A DNA stretch of 10,191 nt from Gammaproteobacteria bacterium (GTDB lineage Bacteria; Pseudomonadota; Gammaproteobacteria; SZUA-229). A program made the translations under genes and the position numbers. Positions 6,415-10,191 of the stretch are shown piece by piece. Each line of letters opens with the position of its first letter. Position 1 is the stretch's first letter. The stretch covers positions 1 to 10,191 of the forward strand of contig JARFQK010000081.1 in assembly GCA_029287815.1 (NCBI GenBank), in the 5' to 3' direction. A model generated the notes under the pieces. It was not told the origin of the DNA and did not search any database. It saw only the letters and a list, made by a program, of their open reading frames with translations.

Positions 6415-8070
6415 TTACGCCACTTGGACCTGGTCTCTACCGCCCCGTTTCGCCGAGTAAAGCGCTTCATCAGCAGCCACGAGTAATTCGGCACCGCCGT
6501 GGTTGGGCAACTCTCTCGATGAGGCCAGGCCCGCTGAAAGGGTGCAACTAAACTCCCGCCCTTCGTGATTAAAATGTACCGTCGAAAAGCGCAGCCGGAT
6601 GTCTTCAAGCAGGCGACAGGCATCTTCAGCGCTGCATTCCGGCAGGATGACCGCGAATTCCTCGCCGCCATAGCGGCCGATGATATCTGAACGGCGCAGG
6701 CGTTGTCGCAGCAACATGGCTACGGATGAGATGACCAGGTCGCCGACCGCATGGCCATACGTATCGTTCACGGTTTTGAAATGGTCGATATCGAGCATAG
6801 CCACGGTTACAGGTTTGCCGATGCGTTGCGAGCGAGCGGCCTCGATATCCACCATCTCTTTGATCGCCGCATGCTTCAATAGACCTGTCAGGCTGTCCCG
6901 GCTGATCTGTGCGGAGAGCTGGCGAGCGCGTGCGATACGCACACGAACCGCCGCCAAAAGGTGTGTGCCGCTGATAGGCTTGGTGAGAAAATCGTCCGCA
7001 CCCGTGCCGACAGCCTGGATTTGCACATTCAGGTCGGTCTCGGCCGATAAAAAAACAATTGGCAGACCCGCCCAGTTTTCGTACTGACGGATCACGCCTG
7101 CCAGGTCCTGCCCGCGATATTCCGGCATATACAGATCCATGAGGACAAGCTCGGGACGAAAAGCCTCAAGCCGATCAATAATTTGTTCGGGCTGCTGCAG
7201 CACCTCCACTTCCATCCCGCCACTGAGCAGGATAAGGCGGTAATGCTCTGCCAGAACCGTATCGTCATCTACGATGAGCACCCGTTGTGGAGGCTGTTTC
7301 CGCTTCTCCGATATTTCAGCCAGCCGGTTGATCAGACGCGGCACATCCAAAGGCTTCAGGAAATACCCTTCCGCACCCAAGCGGGAAGCTCGCACGCGTG
7401 ACTGGAAATCATCGGACGAAGAGATGAACAGCAGCGGGCGGCCAATGTCCTTGAGCGCTGGGTAACGATGCAGTACCTTAGTCGCATTTTCCCCCGCCTG
7501 CTCGAACATAACATCCATGATCAGGATGTCGGGGCAGTTCGTATGCGCAGCCTGCTCGGCATCGCTGAGGCACTGAAAATAGCAGACCTCGTAGTTGAAT
7601 GACTCGAGCTGCTGCGCAAGCTCCCGACCAACCAGCGGGTCGTCTTCCACCAGCCATACTCTAACCGCTTGTTCGTCGGCCTCTTCCGTAGCATCAGGCA
7701 GAATCGCAATCGCCTGGTGCCCGGACTCAGCCATCAATTCGCGAAGTTGTGCCAGATTGCTGGCAAAGCTTCGCCAAATAGCCGCATCCACTGTATCGAC
7801 AGGATCCGAGAGCCAGTCCTTCACTTGTTGTTCCAGAGATTGTACGCGTGAACTCAGGGTGTTGAGCCCGAAAGTGCCACCGGCGCCCGCCAGCTTGTGC
7901 AGACGCTGATGCAGCTCTTCCAGTATCGCCTGACGACGCTTGCCCAGTGCCAGATCATCGGCCAGTTTCTGCAACTGCGTCAGCTGTTCGGGCAGGCGCG
8001 CACGATAGTCGGCTCGCTGTTGTTCCAGAAGTTTTGCGATTTCGGCAGACGCAACGGCTTTTCGTGACAT
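6415..8070 (-). CDS. Hpt-REC-REC-GGDEF diguanylate cyclase (PleD-like with N-terminal Hpt)
   Basis: The 551-residue cytoplasmic product makes c-di-GMP from two GTP. Domains: Hpt (about 1-115), with H58 in RLHKLAGAGGTFGL as the phosphorylatable His; REC1 (136-255), with acidic E142/D143/D144, D186, S217 and K239; REC2 (263-385), with D267-D269, D312, S342 and K364; GGDEF (390-551), with GGEEF at 468-472, metal Asp 427 and an intact product-inhibition RxxD (RRSD, 459-462) exactly five residues before it. REC-REC-GGDEF is the layout of PleD of Caulobacter; the Hpt addition is unusual. The ATG lies 2 bases after the stop of the receiver gene (TGATCATG), implying translational coupling. The Hpt probably takes phosphate from the hybrid kinase encoded upstream, and receiver phosphorylation would favour cyclase dimerisation. 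Domain calls are certain; phosphate flow is inferred. Confidence 0.96.
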   Translation of the reverse strand: MSRKAVASAEIAKLLEQQRADYRARLPEQLTQLQKLADDLALGKRRQAILEELHQRLHKLAGAGGTFGLNTLSSRVQSLEQQVKDWLSDPVDTVDAAIWRSFASNLAQLRELMAESGHQAIAILPDATEEADEQAVRVWLVEDDPLVGRELAQQLESFNYEVCYFQCLSDAEQAAHTNCPDILIMDVMFEQAGENATKVLHRYPALKDIGRPLLFISSSDDFQSRVRASRLGAEGYFLKPLDVPRLINRLAEISEKRKQPPQRVLIVDDDTVLAEHYRLILLSGGMEVEVLQQPEQIIDRLEAFRPELVLMDLYMPEYRGQDLAGVIRQYENWAGLPIVFLSAETDLNVQIQAVGTGADDFLTKPISGTHLLAAVRVRIARARQLSAQISRDSLTGLLKHAAIKEMVDIEAARSQRIGKPVTVAMLDIDHFKTVNDTYGHAVGDLVISSVAMLLRQRLRRSDIIGRYGGEEFAVILPECSAEDACRLLEDIRLRFSTVHFNHEGREFSCTLSAGLASSRELPNHGGAELLVAADEALYSAKRGGRDQVQVA

Positions 8071-8072
8071 GA

Positions 8073-8450
8073 TCAGGATTCCCAGATTGCCCTGACCTGA
8101 TCTGCGAGGGTCATCGGGTCAAAGGGTTTGGCAATCACTTCCCGCGCACCCAGAGACTTATAGTGCGCCACCTCCGCCGGCTGAACCTTGGCGGTCATAA
8201 AGGCCACCGGGGTATCAGCAAAAGCCGGTTTCTTGCGCAGTGCCTCGAGTGTGCTCGGGCCGTCCATACCCGGCATCATCACATCCAGCAGGATCATGTC
8301 GGGAACAAAATCCTCGGCCTCTTGCAAGGCCTCTTCACCGGAGGAGCAAATCCTGACTTCGAATCCCCCCACCATCTCCAGCGCCATTCTTGCTACAGTC
8401 TGGATATCGGGCTCATCTTCCACATACAGTATGCGGGGCAATGCGCTCAT
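8073..8450 (-). CDS. Stand-alone receiver-domain response regulator (CheY-like)
   Basis: The 125-residue product is a single receiver domain with no output domain. The key residues are complete: E11/D12, phospho-acceptor D56 in LLDVMMPGMDG, T86 and K108 in AKPFD. It probably acts as a phosphate shuttle or sink, or through protein contact, between the kinase upstream and the Hpt-containing cyclase downstream. The start is well supported: AGAGGAGT lies 7 bases before the ATG at 8450. The first 38 bases overlap the 3' end of the kinase gene in another frame, and the stop is 2 bases before the cyclase ATG. All three genes thus appear to form one translationally coupled operon. Confidence 0.94.
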   Translation of the reverse strand: MSALPRILYVEDEPDIQTVARMALEMVGGFEVRICSSGEEALQEAEDFVPDMILLDVMMPGMDGPSTLEALRKKPAFADTPVAFMTAKVQPAEVAHYKSLGAREVIAKPFDPMTLADQVRAIWES

Positions 8451-10191
8451 CGCAGGACTCCTCTGTTGTCAGATTAATACGGGCATTGATTGCATTGAGC
8501 AGTTGCTGAGACGAAACCTGCGACTTCAGCAGGACTGCCTCGACGTCGCGTGTCTGCTCAACTGAGATCTCATTACCGGAGAGAATTACAATACGTGCAT
8601 CCGGCTGCTGTTGGCGTATCTCCGGCAACAAGTCCCAGCCGGAGCCGTCCGGCAGCCCCAGGTCAAGGATCACGACATCGAAATGCTGCTCGGCTATACA
8701 CGCGCGCGCCTCGGCCATCGTGGCGACGCTCTCAAAATGGAACCGTTCGCCGACCATTTGGCGTATCACTCGCTGGAGATCGGGCTCATCTTCCACGTGC
8801 AGGACATGGACAGTTTTGGCGTTCGTCGCCTCCATCTGCCGCTGCACGGCGGCCAGCAGCTGAGCCTCGTCAAATGGCTTCGCCAGCCAGTCGACACCTT
8901 CCGCATCACCGTTAATCTCCAACCGGCCTTCTTCGATCTTGGCCGAGATGACTACGATCGGCAGGTCGGCCATGTCAGGATCTGCGCGCACCTTGCGAAT
9001 GATCTCCAGGCCGCTAATGTCCGGCAGCATCAGATCCAGCGTCATCGCGGCATAATCATTCTTGTTAAGCGCTTCCATGGCCTCGCTGCCTGTGGTCGTG
9101 AGATCGGCCGAATAGCCAGCCCGCGTGAGCATCAAACCCAACAAATGCGCAACATCGGGGTCGTCCTCGACTACCAGTATCCTGGGACCACCAGGCAGTG
9201 ATGCTATCAGGGGCTCGACGTCGGCACGCTGTTCCGATGCCTTCAACGGCGGCAGTTCGAAATAGAAGCTGGCACCCTCGCCCTCCACCGACTCGAAATC
9301 GATTCGACCTCCCATGCGCTCCACCAGCTCGCGGGCGATCGCTAGCCCGAGGCCAGTCCCACCCTTCTGTCGTGTATCTGACGAGTCGGCCTGGGCGAAC
9401 TTCTGAAAAATCCGGCTGCGAAATTCTTCCGGAATGCCGGAACCATGATCAGTTATGGTCACGCGCACACTGTGCGGTAGACGCTCTGCAGAAACCTCTA
9501 CCGTTCCGCCGTCCGGCGAGTACTTCACGGCATTGGATATCAGGTTCGACAGCACTTGCGCCAGTCGCTGCCCGTCGACGCGCACTTCCGCCTCGACAGG
9601 GACGCCGACAAAGTCTATCCCGACCTGGCGTTCGGCACCGTAGCTTTGGTTTGCCTCTATTGCCTGCAAGACCAGCGGCATCAGCGCTTGTTGCTGCATA
9701 TCCAGTTGCATCTTACCCGCTGACAGCTTCTCGATATCGAGCAAGTCATTGATCAAGTGTGACAGGCGCTGACTATTTTTGTGGGCGATATCCACCATTG
9801 ACGATGCTTGAGCCGGCAGCTCGCCCAGTTTCCCGCCCGCGATCAGGCCCAGAGAACCGGAGATCGCAGTCAAAGGTGTTCGCAGTTCGTGGCTGACGGT
9901 GGACACGAACTCACTTTTCATGCGTTCGATGCGTTTGCGCTCGGTAATGTCGCGCACCATGCCCACGTACATTGCCTTACCGTGGCGAGAAATCTGCGAG
10001 ATCGCAAGTTCCATTGGAAACAGACTGCCATCCTTGCGCTGACCTTCTACCTCGCGGCCAGTTCCGATGATGCGCGCAACACCGGTGCTGCGGTAATTGC
10101 GGATATAATCATCATGTCTTTCACGATGCGGGCTGGGCATCAGTATGTTGACGTTCTGCCGGAGGACTTCGTCGGCGGTGAAGCCGAAGAT
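8413..10191 (-). CDS. Hybrid histidine kinase, PAS-HisKA-HATPase-REC-REC (N-terminus beyond right edge)
   Basis: The frame is open to the window edge, so only the C-terminal 592 residues are visible; the internal ATG at 10140 lies inside the PAS domain and is not the start. Numbering from the edge: PAS (1-85) of the FixL-like type (NVNILMPSPHRERHDDY, IIGTGREVEGQRKDG, then DITERK); HisKA with H101 in STVSHELRTPL; HATPase_c with N220 (SNLISNAVKYSP), DHGSGIP (248-254) and GTGLGL (278-283); REC1 with D386 and K438; REC2 with D510, S538 and K556. This is a hybrid kinase without its own Hpt, matching the Hpt on the cyclase two genes downstream. PAS residues H26 and R46 align with the haem-ligand His200 and distal Arg220 of Bradyrhizobium FixL, suggesting a haem-based gas sensor. 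Whether the missing N-terminus has membrane segments or more sensors cannot be seen. Confidence 0.95.
   Translation of the reverse strand: MFGFTADEVLRQNVNILMPSPHRERHDDYIRNYRSTGVARIIGTGREVEGQRKDGSLFPMELAISQISRHGKAMYVGMVRDITERKRIERMKSEFVSTVSHELRTPLTAISGSLGLIAGGKLGELPAQASSMVDIAHKNSQRLSHLINDLLDIEKLSAGKMQLDMQQQALMPLVLQAIEANQSYGAERQVGIDFVGVPVEAEVRVDGQRLAQVLSNLISNAVKYSPDGGTVEVSAERLPHSVRVTITDHGSGIPEEFRSRIFQKFAQADSSDTRQKGGTGLGLAIARELVERMGGRIDFESVEGEGASFYFELPPLKASEQRADVEPLIASLPGGPRILVVEDDPDVAHLLGLMLTRAGYSADLTTTGSEAMEALNKNDYAAMTLDLMLPDISGLEIIRKVRADPDMADLPIVVISAKIEEGRLEINGDAEGVDWLAKPFDEAQLLAAVQRQMEATNAKTVHVLHVEDEPDLQRVIRQMVGERFHFESVATMAEARACIAEQHFDVVILDLGLPDGSGWDLLPEIRQQQPDARIVILSGNEISVEQTRDVEAVLLKSQVSSQQLLNAINARINLTTEESCDERIAPHTVCGR

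Noticed and set aside
8550..9752. Long plus-strand frames opposite the histidine kinase gene
   Set aside because: Shadows of the high-GC kinase coding strand; the minus-strand product has every expected domain motif.

Overview
The window looks like the chromosome of a gammaproteobacterium of moderate GC content. The strongest taxonomic cue is a close HemG homologue (menaquinone-linked protoporphyrinogen dehydrogenase), a family centred on gammaproteobacteria. A TorF-family outer-membrane porin, periplasmic binding proteins and abundant cyclic-di-GMP signalling fit this. Genus and species cannot be named from the sequence. Almost all genes lie on the minus strand; hemG is the only convincing plus-strand gene.

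Layout, left to right. Positions 1-250 (minus) hold the start of a secreted HAF-repeat protein that runs off the left edge. hemG (548-1075, plus) is divergent from it. A TorF/Gcw_chp porin (1111-1845, minus) converges on hemG. Next is a two-gene minus-strand operon: a PotD/NspS-like polyamine-binding protein (4440-5510) and, 27 bp downstream, a membrane GGDEF-EAL protein (1944-4412). A small FHA-domain gene (5753-6100) follows. It is preceded by the decayed tail of a Ser/Thr protein kinase (about 6157-6318), whose last codons now overlap a good-looking promoter for the FHA gene. The right third (6415-10191) is a tightly packed phosphorelay operon: a hybrid histidine kinase with a FixL-like PAS domain, cut by the right edge, then a stand-alone receiver, then an Hpt-REC-REC-GGDEF diguanylate cyclase.

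How the genes work together (inference). The window is a c-di-GMP signalling neighbourhood with two independent inputs. One resembles the NspS-MbaA system of Vibrio cholerae: a periplasmic polyamine receptor without transporter genes next to a dual cyclase/phosphodiesterase. The other is a kinase whose PAS domain keeps residues equivalent to the FixL haem-ligand His and distal Arg, which suggests oxygen or redox input, relayed through receivers to the Hpt domain fused to a PleD-like cyclase. The FHA protein appears to be an orphan phosphothreonine reader that has lost its kinase. hemG, the porin and the HAF-repeat gene have no evident mechanistic link to the signalling genes.
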